Below, piece after piece: positions 35,696-44,044 of a DNA stretch of 64,000 nt. A model generated the notes under the pieces. The model was not told where the DNA came from, searched no databases, and was given only the letters and a program-made list of their open reading frames with translations. The stretch's first letter is position 1. The number at the start of each line of letters is the position of its first letter. This DNA comes from Gemmobacter lanyuensis (GTDB lineage: Bacteria > Pseudomonadota > Alphaproteobacteria > Rhodobacterales > Rhodobacteraceae), in the NCBI RefSeq assembly GCF_014652355.1, contig NZ_BMYQ01000013.1, positions 1-64,000 on the forward strand, read 5' to 3'. The translations under genes and the position numbers were made by a program.

Positions 35696-37174
35696 TCAGC
35701 GGTGGCGGCCCAGGGCGCCGAAGCGGACCTGGTCGCGGTTTCGCAGGTTCCAGGCAAGGATCATCCCCACCGCCGCCGCGACGATCACCAGTGACGGCAA
35801 AGCGATGCCCAACCAGCCCTCGGCCCCGGTCATGGCGCCGAACTGCTTGAAGATCACGATGAACAAGCCCAGCAGGATGACCCCGGTCACCAGCGGGAGG
35901 ATCTTGGTGGCAAGCAGGCTTTCGCCCAGATCCCCTTTCTTGCGGAAGAACCCGATCACCGCGAAGGACACGAGGCCCATTAGCCCCAGCACCCCCAACG
36001 TGCCCAGCTGCGTCAGCCAGGTGAACAGATTCAGCACAGGATCCAACCCCTGCCAGGCGAAAAGCGCAATCACCAGACTTGCGATGATGGTCTGAATGAC
36101 CGACCCCACATGCGGGCTGCGGAATTCGGCATGGGTCTGGCCCAGACGGTCAGGCAAAAGCCCCTCGCGCCCTGCCACATATTTGTAGCGCGCCACCCCG
36201 TTGTGAAAGGCCAGCACCGCCGCAAAGAGCGAGGTGATGAACAAAAGCCCCATGATCGTCGGTACCGGCCCGCCCACATAACGCCCCGCAAGATCAAAGA
36301 GGAAGGTTGTCGGGTCGGCCAGACCGGCCAGCGTCGGCACCAGCTTGTCCTCGCCCGCGCCATTGGCCATCAGCCAGGCGGTGAACATGTAGAACACCCC
36401 GATCAGCAGCACCGACCCATAGGTCGCCACCGGGATCGAACGTTTGGGGTCGCGCGCTTCTTCGGAGTAGATCGTCGTCGATTCAAAGCCGATGAAGAAG
36501 GCAAAGCAGAAGAGAATGGCGATGGACGGCACGCCCGACAGAACCTGCGACGGCGCAAAGGGCGCCATGGACAGCGTGCCGCTGTCACCCCCCGCACCCA
36601 GGATGGCCAGATCGATAACCAGCACGATCAGATATTCCAGCGCCACCAGCACCACGAGGATTTTGGCCGACAGATCCACCTGACGGTAGCCCAGCACCGC
36701 CGTCAGCGCGATGAAGATATAGGACCAGACCCACCACGGGAGCGAAAGGCCCATCGCCCCGAAAGTGCCCGCCGAGGCCGCGCCGAGCAGACCCAGAATC
36801 CCGATCTGCATGCAGTTGTAGGACAGGATCGCCACCATGGCCGCCGCGCCCCCGAAATGGCCCCCCAGCCCCTGGGCGGCGAAGGCGTAGAAGGCGCCCG
36901 CATTGCGGACGTGGCGCGACATGGCGACATAACCGACCGCGAAAAGCAGCAGGATCAGCGTAACAAGGCCCACCGCCCCGGCAACACCGGCGCCATTGCC
37001 CAGCAGCATCGCCAGCGGCACCCCGCCCGCCACCGCCGTCAGCGGCGCTGCCGCCGAGATGACAAGGAACATGATGGAGGCCGCCCCCAACGCATTAGAG
37101 CGCAGTTGGTTTGCCTCAAGACCGGAAGCGGCTACGCCCCCCTGAGTTTTTGTCGGCGTGTCTGTAACGGACAT
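35696..37174 (-). CDS. APC-family amino acid/amine permease
   Basis: A 492-residue membrane protein of the APC superfamily with about twelve to fourteen hydrophobic segments. Family features are ALGAASIMFLVISAAAPLTAVAGGVPLAML near residues 30-58, GAFYAFAAQGLGG near 95, and FIGFESTTIYSEEARDPKRSIPVA near 232. It is the first gene of the minus-strand arm of the IclR divergon and presumably imports the amine or amino acid processed by the neighbouring enzymes. Confidence 0.9.
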   Translation of the reverse strand: MSVTDTPTKTQGGVAASGLEANQLRSNALGAASIMFLVISAAAPLTAVAGGVPLAMLLGNGAGVAGAVGLVTLILLLFAVGYVAMSRHVRNAGAFYAFAAQGLGGHFGGAAAMVAILSYNCMQIGILGLLGAASAGTFGAMGLSLPWWVWSYIFIALTAVLGYRQVDLSAKILVVLVALEYLIVLVIDLAILGAGGDSGTLSMAPFAPSQVLSGVPSIAILFCFAFFIGFESTTIYSEEARDPKRSIPVATYGSVLLIGVFYMFTAWLMANGAGEDKLVPTLAGLADPTTFLFDLAGRYVGGPVPTIMGLLFITSLFAAVLAFHNGVARYKYVAGREGLLPDRLGQTHAEFRSPHVGSVIQTIIASLVIALFAWQGLDPVLNLFTWLTQLGTLGVLGLMGLVSFAVIGFFRKKGDLGESLLATKILPLVTGVILLGLFIVIFKQFGAMTGAEGWLGIALPSLVIVAAAVGMILAWNLRNRDQVRFGALGRHR

Positions 37175-37226
37175 TGCCTTCCCCTTCCCGTTGGTTTATT
37201 ATTTGAACCGATGGTTTGATTTTAGA

Positions 37227-37253
37227 TTGACAGGAGGGGGCAACTTCTGTCAA
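37227..37253. promoter_or_regulatory. Palindrome in the permease-iclR divergent promoter, probable IclR operator
   Basis: TTGACAG-N13-CTGTCAA is a perfect 7-bp inverted repeat between the permease start (37174) and the IclR start (37305). Each arm contains TTGACA read outward, so it may overlap promoter elements. GGTT/AACC half-sites at 37193, 37206 and 37213 add further symmetry nearby. Confidence 0.5.
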
Positions 37254-37304
37254 CAAAAATACATGAACCGCGCCAACACCTTTTGGACGGGGGAAGAGAC
37301 GCCC

Positions 37305-38114
37305 ATGGGAACGACATCCAAAGCGCTGACTTTACTGGATTATTTCACGATCTCGCGCCCGCAGATCGGGCTTTCTGACCTTGCGCGGCTGTCGGGTGCG
37401 AACAAGGCGACCTGCTATCGCCTGATGTCCGAACTCATGGAGCACGGGCTGGTCGAGCAGGTGGCCGGCAGCAAGGAATATCGAATCGGCCCTGCGGTGC
37501 TGCGCCTTGCTGCCCTGCGGGAGGCCACCGTCCCGACGCGCGAGGCCGCGCTGCCGCTGTTGCAGGCGCTGGCCGTCGCCACAGGAGAAACCGCGCATAT
37601 GTCGCATCTTGTGGCGGGGCAGCTGGTGACGCTGTCCTATGCCTATCCGGCCGCCCATGGCATGCGGGTGATGATGGAAGACGCCGACCGCCTGCCCTTC
37701 CATTCCACCTCTTCGGGCCATGCCGTGATGGGATGGCTGCCCGCCGATACCGTGGCACAAATCCTTGCCGGACCGCTGCCCGCGCCTGCCGGTCTGGTGC
37801 AGATCACGGCCTCGGATCTGGCCGACCGCATCGCCCGCGCCCGCGCGACCGGCTGGGCCAGCACCGCCAATACATTCGAGGCGGATGTGAGCAGCTTTGC
37901 CGTGCCGCTTTTCGACGCGCAGGGGCAGGTGCAGGGCGCACTGGCCGTGGCCGTCGCCGGACCGCGCCTGACCGAAGCCGCTGAACAGACCATTCCGCGC
38001 CAGCTCATCGCCGCTGCGCGGGCGATCATGGCGCTCTGGGGGGGGCAGATCCCCCCCGAACTTTCCGCGCTTTGGCGCATCACCGAACAACCGACTGAGA
38101 AGGTGCAGGGATGA
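37305..38114 (+). CDS. IclR-family transcriptional regulator
   Basis: A 269-residue regulator with an N-terminal winged helix-turn-helix (about 5-65, LTLLDYFTISRPQIGLSDLARLSGANKATCYRLMSELMEHGLV) and a GAF-like IclR effector domain (about 85-255). The ATG at 37305 is preferred because GGGGGAAGAG lies 6 bases upstream; an ATG at 37263 is a weaker alternative. It is divergent from the permease operon and overlaps the aminotransferase gene by 4 bases, so it probably controls both arms. Confidence 0.88.
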   Translation: MGTTSKALTLLDYFTISRPQIGLSDLARLSGANKATCYRLMSELMEHGLVEQVAGSKEYRIGPAVLRLAALREATVPTREAALPLLQALAVATGETAHMSHLVAGQLVTLSYAYPAAHGMRVMMEDADRLPFHSTSSGHAVMGWLPADTVAQILAGPLPAPAGLVQITASDLADRIARARATGWASTANTFEADVSSFAVPLFDAQGQVQGALAVAVAGPRLTEAAEQTIPRQLIAAARAIMALWGGQIPPELSALWRITEQPTEKVQG

Positions 38115-39463
38115 AAGACGAGAATTTCCTCAAGGCGAACAACGCGCGCAGCCTCTGGCATCCGATGACCGCCCCGTCGGACAGCCTGACGAATGCGCCG
38201 ACCATCATCACCGGGGCCTCCGGCACCCGCATCCGCGACATCGACGGGCATGAGGTGGTCGATGGCGTGGGGGGGCTGTGGAACGTCAACCTCGGCTATT
38301 CCTGCCAGCCGGTGAAAGAGGCGATTGCCGCCCAGCTGGAGGCCCTGCCCTATTATTCGATCTTCCGCGGCACTTCGAACGACAAGGTGATCGAGCTGGC
38401 CGAGGAGCTGCGCGCCTTTTTTGCCCCCGATGGTCTGACGCGGGCCTTCTTCACCTCGGGCGGGTCGGATTCGGTGGAAACGGCTCTGCGTCTGGCGCGG
38501 CAATACCACAAGATCCGGGGCGAGTCCGGGCGGGTGAAGTTCCTCTCGCTCAAGAAAGGTTATCACGGCACGCATATCGGCGGGGCCTCGGTCAACGGGA
38601 ACGCGAATTTCCGCAGTGCCTATGAACCGCTGCTGCCGGGCTGCCACCACATCCCCGCACCCTATGACTATCGCAACCCTTTCAACGAAACCGACCCCGC
38701 GCGGCTGGCGCAGCTGTGCCTGCAGGCGCTGGAGGATGAGATCGCGTTTCAGGGTGCAGGCACCATCGCGGCCTTCATCATGGAGCCGATCCTTGGCGCG
38801 GGTGGCGTGATCACGCCGCATCCCTCTTTCATGCCGGGGGTCGAGGCGATCTGCCGCAAGAACGGCATCCTTCTGATTGCCGATGAGGTGATCACCGCCT
38901 TTGGCCGCACCGGCGCCTGGACCGGCAGCCGCCTCTGGGGCGTGAAGCCTGATTTCACCTGCACCGCCAAGGCCATCACCAACGGCTATTTCCCCTTCGG
39001 CGCCGTGATGATCGCCGAAAGCGTGGCCGAGGTCTTTGAAGGCGACGACACGGGCCGCGCCGCCATTGGCCACGGTTACACCTATTCCGGTCACCCCGTC
39101 GGCGCCGCCGCCGCGCTGGCCTGTCTGGCAGAGACCAAGCGGCTGAACGTGGTCGAAAATGCTGCCGCACGGGGCGCCCAGCTGTGGGTGGGAATCAACC
39201 GTCTGAAAGACAAATACTCCGCCATCGGTGATGTGCGCGGCGGGCATGGCCTGATGCTGGCGATTGAACTGGTGGCCGATCGCGATGCCAAATCCGCCCC
39301 GCCCAAGGCGCAGCCCGGTCAGGTGCAGGCCGCAGCCTATGCCGCAGGGGCGATGGTGCGGGTTTCGGGGCCGAACATCATCTTGTCGCCGCCGCTCGTG
39401 CTGACACAGGCAGATGCTGAGACGATCCTCTCGGCACTCGACGCGGGCTTTGCAGCGCTTTGA
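38111..39463 (+). CDS. Class III PLP-dependent aminotransferase (omega-transaminase)
   Basis: A 450-residue fold-type I aminotransferase. Present are the N-terminal LWHPMTAP, FTSGGSDSVETALRLARQYH (PLP phosphate site), LKKGYHGTH, LLIADEVITAFGRTGAW, and the PLP lysine K287 in TAKAITNGYFPFGAV, followed by GYTYSGHPVG. This subgroup transfers amino groups from beta-alanine, GABA or diamines to pyruvate. With the aldehyde dehydrogenase it forms a plausible amine-to-acid pathway; the substrate is not determined. Confidence 0.9.
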   Translation: MKDENFLKANNARSLWHPMTAPSDSLTNAPTIITGASGTRIRDIDGHEVVDGVGGLWNVNLGYSCQPVKEAIAAQLEALPYYSIFRGTSNDKVIELAEELRAFFAPDGLTRAFFTSGGSDSVETALRLARQYHKIRGESGRVKFLSLKKGYHGTHIGGASVNGNANFRSAYEPLLPGCHHIPAPYDYRNPFNETDPARLAQLCLQALEDEIAFQGAGTIAAFIMEPILGAGGVITPHPSFMPGVEAICRKNGILLIADEVITAFGRTGAWTGSRLWGVKPDFTCTAKAITNGYFPFGAVMIAESVAEVFEGDDTGRAAIGHGYTYSGHPVGAAAALACLAETKRLNVVENAAARGAQLWVGINRLKDKYSAIGDVRGGHGLMLAIELVADRDAKSAPPKAQPGQVQAAAYAAGAMVRVSGPNIILSPPLVLTQADAETILSALDAGFAAL

Positions 39464-40314
39464 CGGATTTTGTCGCACTTCTAGGCACCAAGGGCGGGCC
39501 GGCGATTCGGAAAGGATCGCCCATGCCCACCGCCTCGCTTCTGACGCTGGCGGGGCAGAGCGTCGTCATCGACTGCGGCCTTGGCGTGACGCGGGGGCTG
39601 GCGGATCAGGGCTTTGCGCTGAAGGGTCTGTCGGCCATCGTGATCACCCATCTGCATTCAGACCACTATCTGGAGCTGGGGCCGCTGATCCACACTGCCT
39701 GGACTGCCGGGCTGAAGATGCCTGTCCGGGTCTGGGGGCCGACCGGCCTTCGCCGCTATTGGCAGGGGTTTCTGGAGTCGATGGCCGATGATCTGGCCTA
39801 TCGCATCCATGAAGAGGGGCGCCCCGATCTGGCCGCGCTGGTCGAAATCCTGCCCCTCGCCGTGGGCGGACGGGTCGAGATTGGGCCGCTTGCGCTGACC
39901 GCAGGCCAGTCCCTCCACCCGCCGCTGACCGAAACCTTCGCCCTGCGGTTTGAGGGCGCGGGCAAGACCGTCGTCTTTTCCGGCGATACCGCTCATAACC
40001 CCGAACTGGCAGAGTTTGCACAGGGTGCCGACCTTCTGGTGCATGAGGCTATGCTGGCCGAAGGTCTGGCACCGCTGCTGGCGCGGATCGGCAATGGCGA
40101 CGGGCGGTTGATGGCGCATTGGCTGCGCGGGCATACGCTCGCGCAGGATGCGGCGGCGGTGGCGCGGGCCGCCGGGGTGCGGGCGCTGGCGCTGAACCAT
40201 CTGATCCCCTCGGACGATCCGGCCTTTGGCCCGGCTGTTTGGGCCGAATGTCTCGCCCCCTATTGGGACGGGCAGCTGCATATCGGGACCGACGGGCTGC
40301 GGATCACGCTGTAG
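39460..40314 (+). CDS. MBL-fold metallo-hydrolase (RNase Z/arylsulfatase-like)
   Basis: A 284-residue metallo-beta-lactamase fold protein with the metal motif ITHLHSDHYLELG (HxHxDH), FSGDTAHNPELAEFAQGADLLVHEAML, and a late histidine in ALNHLIPSDD. The layout resembles the RNase Z-like/AtsA branch used on small ester or lactone-type substrates. It starts in a 4-base overlap with the aminotransferase gene, so it belongs to that pathway. The stop region overlaps the convergent TyrA-like gene by 11 bases. Confidence 0.85.
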   Translation: MTDFVALLGTKGGPAIRKGSPMPTASLLTLAGQSVVIDCGLGVTRGLADQGFALKGLSAIVITHLHSDHYLELGPLIHTAWTAGLKMPVRVWGPTGLRRYWQGFLESMADDLAYRIHEEGRPDLAALVEILPLAVGGRVEIGPLALTAGQSLHPPLTETFALRFEGAGKTVVFSGDTAHNPELAEFAQGADLLVHEAMLAEGLAPLLARIGNGDGRLMAHWLRGHTLAQDAAAVARAAGVRALALNHLIPSDDPAFGPAVWAECLAPYWDGQLHIGTDGLRITL

Positions 40315-41047
40315 GTGCGTCGCCCCGGGCCTGCGCTGCAATCGCCGCCGCAAGGCGGCGCCCCACCGCTGGCGCATGAAGATTGCCCTGCAACACGGCC
40401 GCAGCCACCTCGGGCGGGTCATTGCGCACGAGGGCAAGCGCGGCAACCAGCTGGTCAAAGCTGCGCGTGGTGACGGCGCGGGGGATGGCAAACTCCTCCA
40501 TCGCGCGGGCAAGGTAATGAACGATGGCCTGCCCCACCGCGGCCTCACGGTCATGGTCTTGCGGCGTCATCCGCAGAACGCGCAGCCCCGCCCGGCGCAG
40601 AACCACCGCCACCGCGCGCCAACGCCGCCCACGCAGGGGGCAAAGCGCGACTTTTGCCCCCGCCAGCCTCGTGCGGGCGCTTTGTGGCCCGAAAAGTGGA
40701 TGGGTCGCCAGCAGCTCGACATGCTCAGGCAACACATCCTGCATCAGGCGCGCGGGTTCCTCCTTCACAGAGACGACGTCCATCACCACCGCGCCGGGAC
40801 GGAGCAGCGGCGCAATCTGGTGCAGCACCGGGCGCAGGGCGCCCAAAGGCACGGCCAGCAGCACCCAGTCACAGTCGCCCACAACCTCGATCCCGGCGGG
40901 ACAAAGGCCACGGGCAAGCGCCGCCGACTGGGCCGCGGGATCCGGGTCAATCACATGCACCCGCAGATGCGGCGGCAGATGGGCGGCGATCAGCTGGCCA
41001 AAGGCACCAAAGCCGATCAGGGCAAGTTTCGCAGGGGTCGGGGACAT
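40304..41047 (-). CDS. Prephenate/arogenate dehydrogenase-like protein (TyrA family)
   Basis: A 247-residue protein with an N-terminal NAD(P) Rossmann motif (LALIGFGAFGQLIAAHL), DVVSVKEEPARLM, and THPLFGPQSAR, all typical of TyrA. TyrA makes 4-hydroxyphenylpyruvate for tyrosine synthesis; here it stands beside tyrosine breakdown genes, perhaps by chance. It is shorter than most TyrA proteins (about 280-370), lacking much of the C-terminal dimerisation part and any ACT domain. The start at 41047 begins the Rossmann fold; the frame is open 28 codons further upstream. Confidence 0.78.
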   Translation of the reverse strand: MSPTPAKLALIGFGAFGQLIAAHLPPHLRVHVIDPDPAAQSAALARGLCPAGIEVVGDCDWVLLAVPLGALRPVLHQIAPLLRPGAVVMDVVSVKEEPARLMQDVLPEHVELLATHPLFGPQSARTRLAGAKVALCPLRGRRWRAVAVVLRRAGLRVLRMTPQDHDREAAVGQAIVHYLARAMEEFAIPRAVTTRSFDQLVAALALVRNDPPEVAAAVLQGNLHAPAVGRRLAAAIAAQARGDAPTA

Positions 41048-41241
41048 CTCTGATCCATCAAATGGGACCAAGGGCCAGAGATGCGAAACCGTCTTGTCGT
41101 TCGACCGCCAGCCTTGGCAGCGGTTGAACACAAAGGGTCATCCGCCGCATCACTGCAGCGGATAATAGCTTTCAAGCGGGCGGTTGAAGCATGACATGGG
41201 CAAGGCGATAGCAGACCGGGCGGCGAGGTCAAGCGCGGCCA

Positions 41242-41436
41242 TCAGACCGCGCCCGGATCACGCGCAAGGCGCAGCGCCTCGGCCAGCACCATGTCATCCC
41301 CGATATGGTTCATCAGGATCAGCACAAGCCGCGCGTTCAGCGCATGGCTTTCGCCCTCGGACAGCCCATCATGGGTGGCAATCAGCCGGGCATAGGTTTC
41401 GTCGGGCTTTGCCAGATTGGGGGTGGTGATCAGCAT
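41242..41436 (-). CDS. DUF2783 small protein, partner of the flavin hydroxylase
   Basis: A 64-residue acidic protein (MLITTPNLAKPDETYARLIATHDGLSEGES...LVLILMNHIGDD). The family DUF2783 is found immediately downstream of flavoprotein aromatic hydroxylases, as here (6 bases after the FAD gene). It may be an accessory or stability factor. It is the last gene of the hmgA operon. The 194 bases between it and the TyrA-like gene contain nothing recognisable. Confidence 0.8.
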   Translation of the reverse strand: MLITTPNLAKPDETYARLIATHDGLSEGESHALNARLVLILMNHIGDDMVLAEALRLARDPGAV

Positions 41437-41442
41437 GGGGGG

Positions 41443-43059
41443 TCACTCCTTTCCCATGGCACGGGCAAGGGCCGCGGCCACGGCTTGTTCCTCATAGCTG
41501 TCCCAACGGGCGGCCACATGCTGATCCGGGCGGATCAGATAGATCGCCGCCGGCACCCCGCCGAGATAGCGAGCCGCAAGCGCCTCGGTCGGGTCAAGCT
41601 GCAGGCAGGGAACGGTCAGACCGTCGGCCTCGAGCCTCTCGGGCGCCTCGGCCCCGATGGCAAGCAGCACGAACCCCCGCCCCAACTGTTCCAGCAGCCA
41701 CCCCGTTGCGAGTGGTGCATCCGGGCAGGGCGACCCCGGCCGGCTGCGCGCAGGCATGTCGGGATGGTCCGCCCCGTTCAGCACCGATCCGTCATAGGTG
41801 CAGGGCATCGACAGCCGCCCCGAATTCACCACCGTGCGGGCAAAGGGCACCGTTTCCGCCAGTTCAAGCACCGCGTTGCGGAACAGCTTGGACACGGGCG
41901 TTTTCGGCGTGATGAAATCCGTCGCGCGGGTGGAATTCAGGATGTTCTCATCCGCGCCATAGACCCGTTCGCTGTCATAGGTATCGAGCAAACTGTCCGG
42001 CGCAAGCCCCGCCACGACCAGCGCCAGCTTCCAGCACAGGTTGTCAACGTCCTGCACCCCCGAATTCGCCCCCCGCGCGCCGAAGGGTGAAACCTGATGC
42101 GCGGCATCTCCTGCGAACAACACCCGACCATGGCGGAACCGTTCCATCCGGCGGCATTGGAAGGTGTAGATGGAACACCAGTCCAGCTCATAGTCCACAT
42201 CCGGCCCCAGCATGGCATCGACGCGGGCGCGGATGCGCGCAGGCTCAAGCTCTTTCGCGCGGTCGATGTTCCAGCCCAGCTGGAAATCGATGCGCCAGAT
42301 ATCGTCGGGCTGCTTGTGGAGCAGCGCCGAATCCCCCGATTTGAAATGCGGCTCGAACCAGAACCAGCGTTCCGTCGGGAAATCGGCCTTCATCTTCACA
42401 TCGGCGATCAGGAAGTTGTCCTCGAACACCCGGCCATCGAAGCCCAGCCCCAGCATGTTCCTGAGCGGACTGCGCGCCCCATCACAGGCGATCAGCCAAT
42501 CTGCCTCAAGCCGGTAAGGACCATCGGGCGTCATCACCTCCAGCGTGGCATGATCCTCGCCGGGGATCACCCCATCGACGCGGTTCTTGCCGCGCAGCTC
42601 GATCGGCGCGCCCTCGGCCTGTGCGGCAAGGATGGCGTCATGCAGATATTTCTCGAACCAGGGCTGTTGCAGGTTGATGAAGGCGGGCATCGCATGGCCC
42701 CCCTCCGGCAGCAGGTTGAATTCATACAGCAGCCGGTTATCGTGAAAGACCTTGCCCAGGTTCCACTGCACGCCCTTTCCCAGCATCGGACCCGCCGCAC
42801 CCAACCGGTCGCAGATCTCCAGCGTCCGCTTGGCAAAGCAGAGCGCGCGGCTCCCCAGCCCGGCCCCTTCGTGATCATCCAGCAGCACGACCGGAACGCC
42901 GCGCCTGCCAAGGTCGAGCGCGGTGGCAAGGCCCACGGGACCGCCCCCCACCACGACAGCCTTGTGGCGCACCGGCCGGGCTGCGTCCTGATCGGGCGAT
43001 TTGGCATAGGGGTAAAGGCGGAACGCCAGCGCATAGCGTTCCGGAACATCGTGTTTCAT
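41443..43059 (-). CDS. FAD-dependent aromatic hydroxylase (MhpA/PheA-like)
   Basis: A 538-residue class A flavoprotein monooxygenase. It has the FAD dinucleotide motif VVVGGGPVGLATALDLGRRGVPVVLLD near residues 30-55, the DG motif LIACDGARSPLRNMLG near 190, and the second FAD site VLFAGDAAHQVSPFGARGANSGVQDVDNL near 315. It resembles 3-(3-hydroxyphenyl)propionate hydroxylases. Within the homogentisate operon it could hydroxylate a monohydroxylated phenyl acid into a diphenol entering this pathway. The true substrate is unknown. Confidence 0.85.
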   Translation of the reverse strand: MKHDVPERYALAFRLYPYAKSPDQDAARPVRHKAVVVGGGPVGLATALDLGRRGVPVVLLDDHEGAGLGSRALCFAKRTLEICDRLGAAGPMLGKGVQWNLGKVFHDNRLLYEFNLLPEGGHAMPAFINLQQPWFEKYLHDAILAAQAEGAPIELRGKNRVDGVIPGEDHATLEVMTPDGPYRLEADWLIACDGARSPLRNMLGLGFDGRVFEDNFLIADVKMKADFPTERWFWFEPHFKSGDSALLHKQPDDIWRIDFQLGWNIDRAKELEPARIRARVDAMLGPDVDYELDWCSIYTFQCRRMERFRHGRVLFAGDAAHQVSPFGARGANSGVQDVDNLCWKLALVVAGLAPDSLLDTYDSERVYGADENILNSTRATDFITPKTPVSKLFRNAVLELAETVPFARTVVNSGRLSMPCTYDGSVLNGADHPDMPARSRPGSPCPDAPLATGWLLEQLGRGFVLLAIGAEAPERLEADGLTVPCLQLDPTEALAARYLGGVPAAIYLIRPDQHVAARWDSYEEQAVAAALARAMGKE

Positions 43060-43083
43060 CGGATCCTCCCTGATCGCTGACGC

Positions 43084-44034
43084 TCAGCCCTGCAGCGCCG
43101 CCCACATGTCGAGATCGCGCTGCGCGGTCCAGATGCGGGGGTGGTGGATACCGCGCGCCTCGTCAAAGGCACGGGCCACATTGAAGGGCAGGCAATGTTC
43201 GTAGATGGCGTAGTCCTTGAATTTGGGGTCACATTCGGCCCGGACGGCATCCCAGGCCTCTTTCAGCGACCCGCCGCGCGCCACGATCCGGGCCACGGGC
43301 TTGTAGGTGCTTTCCACAAAATCCTTGGTGCGGTCCAGCGCGGCATTCACCGCGGCCCGCCCCACGACAGCGTCCCCCCGCCCCGGCGCGACGGCATCAA
43401 GGTCATAGGCCCGGATCGCCTCCAGCGTGGCGCCCCAGTCGGCGAAATGGCCGTCGCCGCAATAGCAGGCGGAATGGGCCTCGACGATATCGCCGGTGAA
43501 CATGACATTCTGGTCCGGCACATGGATCACCGCATCGCCAGCGGTATGCGCGCGGCCCAGCTGCAGGATATCGACCCGCCGCTTGCCCAGCCAGACCGTC
43601 ATCTTGCCGTTGAAGGTCGTGGTAGGCCAGGTCAGGCCGGGGATGCTCTCATGCCCCTGAAACAGCCGGGGGAAGCGCTGGAATTCGCTGTCCCAATCTT
43701 CCTGTCCCCGCTCGGCCACCATATTGCGGGCAGCTTCCGACATGATCACCTGACCCGCACCAAAGGCACTGGCCCCCAGCACACGCACGGCATGGTAATG
43801 CGTCAGCACCACATGGCTGATCGGCTTGTCGGTGACGCTGCGGATGCAATCGATCACTTTCTGCGCCAGCCGTGGCGTCGCCTGCGCCTCAACCACCATC
43901 ACGCTGTCATCCCCGATGATGACACCGGAATTCGGATCCCCCTCGGCGGTAAAGGCATAAAGCCCCTCGCCGATTTGGGTGAAGCTGATCTTCTTCTCGC
44001 CCAGATCACCCTGCGATGCAAAAGCCTTGGCCAT
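43084..44034 (-). CDS. MBL-fold metallo-hydrolase of the homogentisate operon
   Basis: A 316-residue metallo-beta-lactamase fold protein. Metal motifs are VVLTHYHAVRVLGASAFGA (HYHAVRV in place of the usual HxHxDH, so one histidine-aspartate pair is altered), GRAHTAGDAVIHVPDQNVMFTGDIVEAHS and VAPGRGDAVVG. The change in the first motif suggests altered metal binding or loss of one metal. It sits 10 bases downstream of fahA and 24 upstream of the flavoprotein gene. A lactonase or thioesterase activity is possible but unproven. Confidence 0.82.
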   Translation of the reverse strand: MAKAFASQGDLGEKKISFTQIGEGLYAFTAEGDPNSGVIIGDDSVMVVEAQATPRLAQKVIDCIRSVTDKPISHVVLTHYHAVRVLGASAFGAGQVIMSEAARNMVAERGQEDWDSEFQRFPRLFQGHESIPGLTWPTTTFNGKMTVWLGKRRVDILQLGRAHTAGDAVIHVPDQNVMFTGDIVEAHSACYCGDGHFADWGATLEAIRAYDLDAVAPGRGDAVVGRAAVNAALDRTKDFVESTYKPVARIVARGGSLKEAWDAVRAECDPKFKDYAIYEHCLPFNVARAFDEARGIHHPRIWTAQRDLDMWAALQG

Positions 44035-44044
44035 GTCCCGGTCC

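Noticed and set aside
37158-37304. N-terminal extension of the IclR protein from 37158
   Set aside because: It would run back across the divergent promoter into the permease gene, and the sequence before 37305 lacks helix-turn-helix character; a ribosome site stands before 37305.
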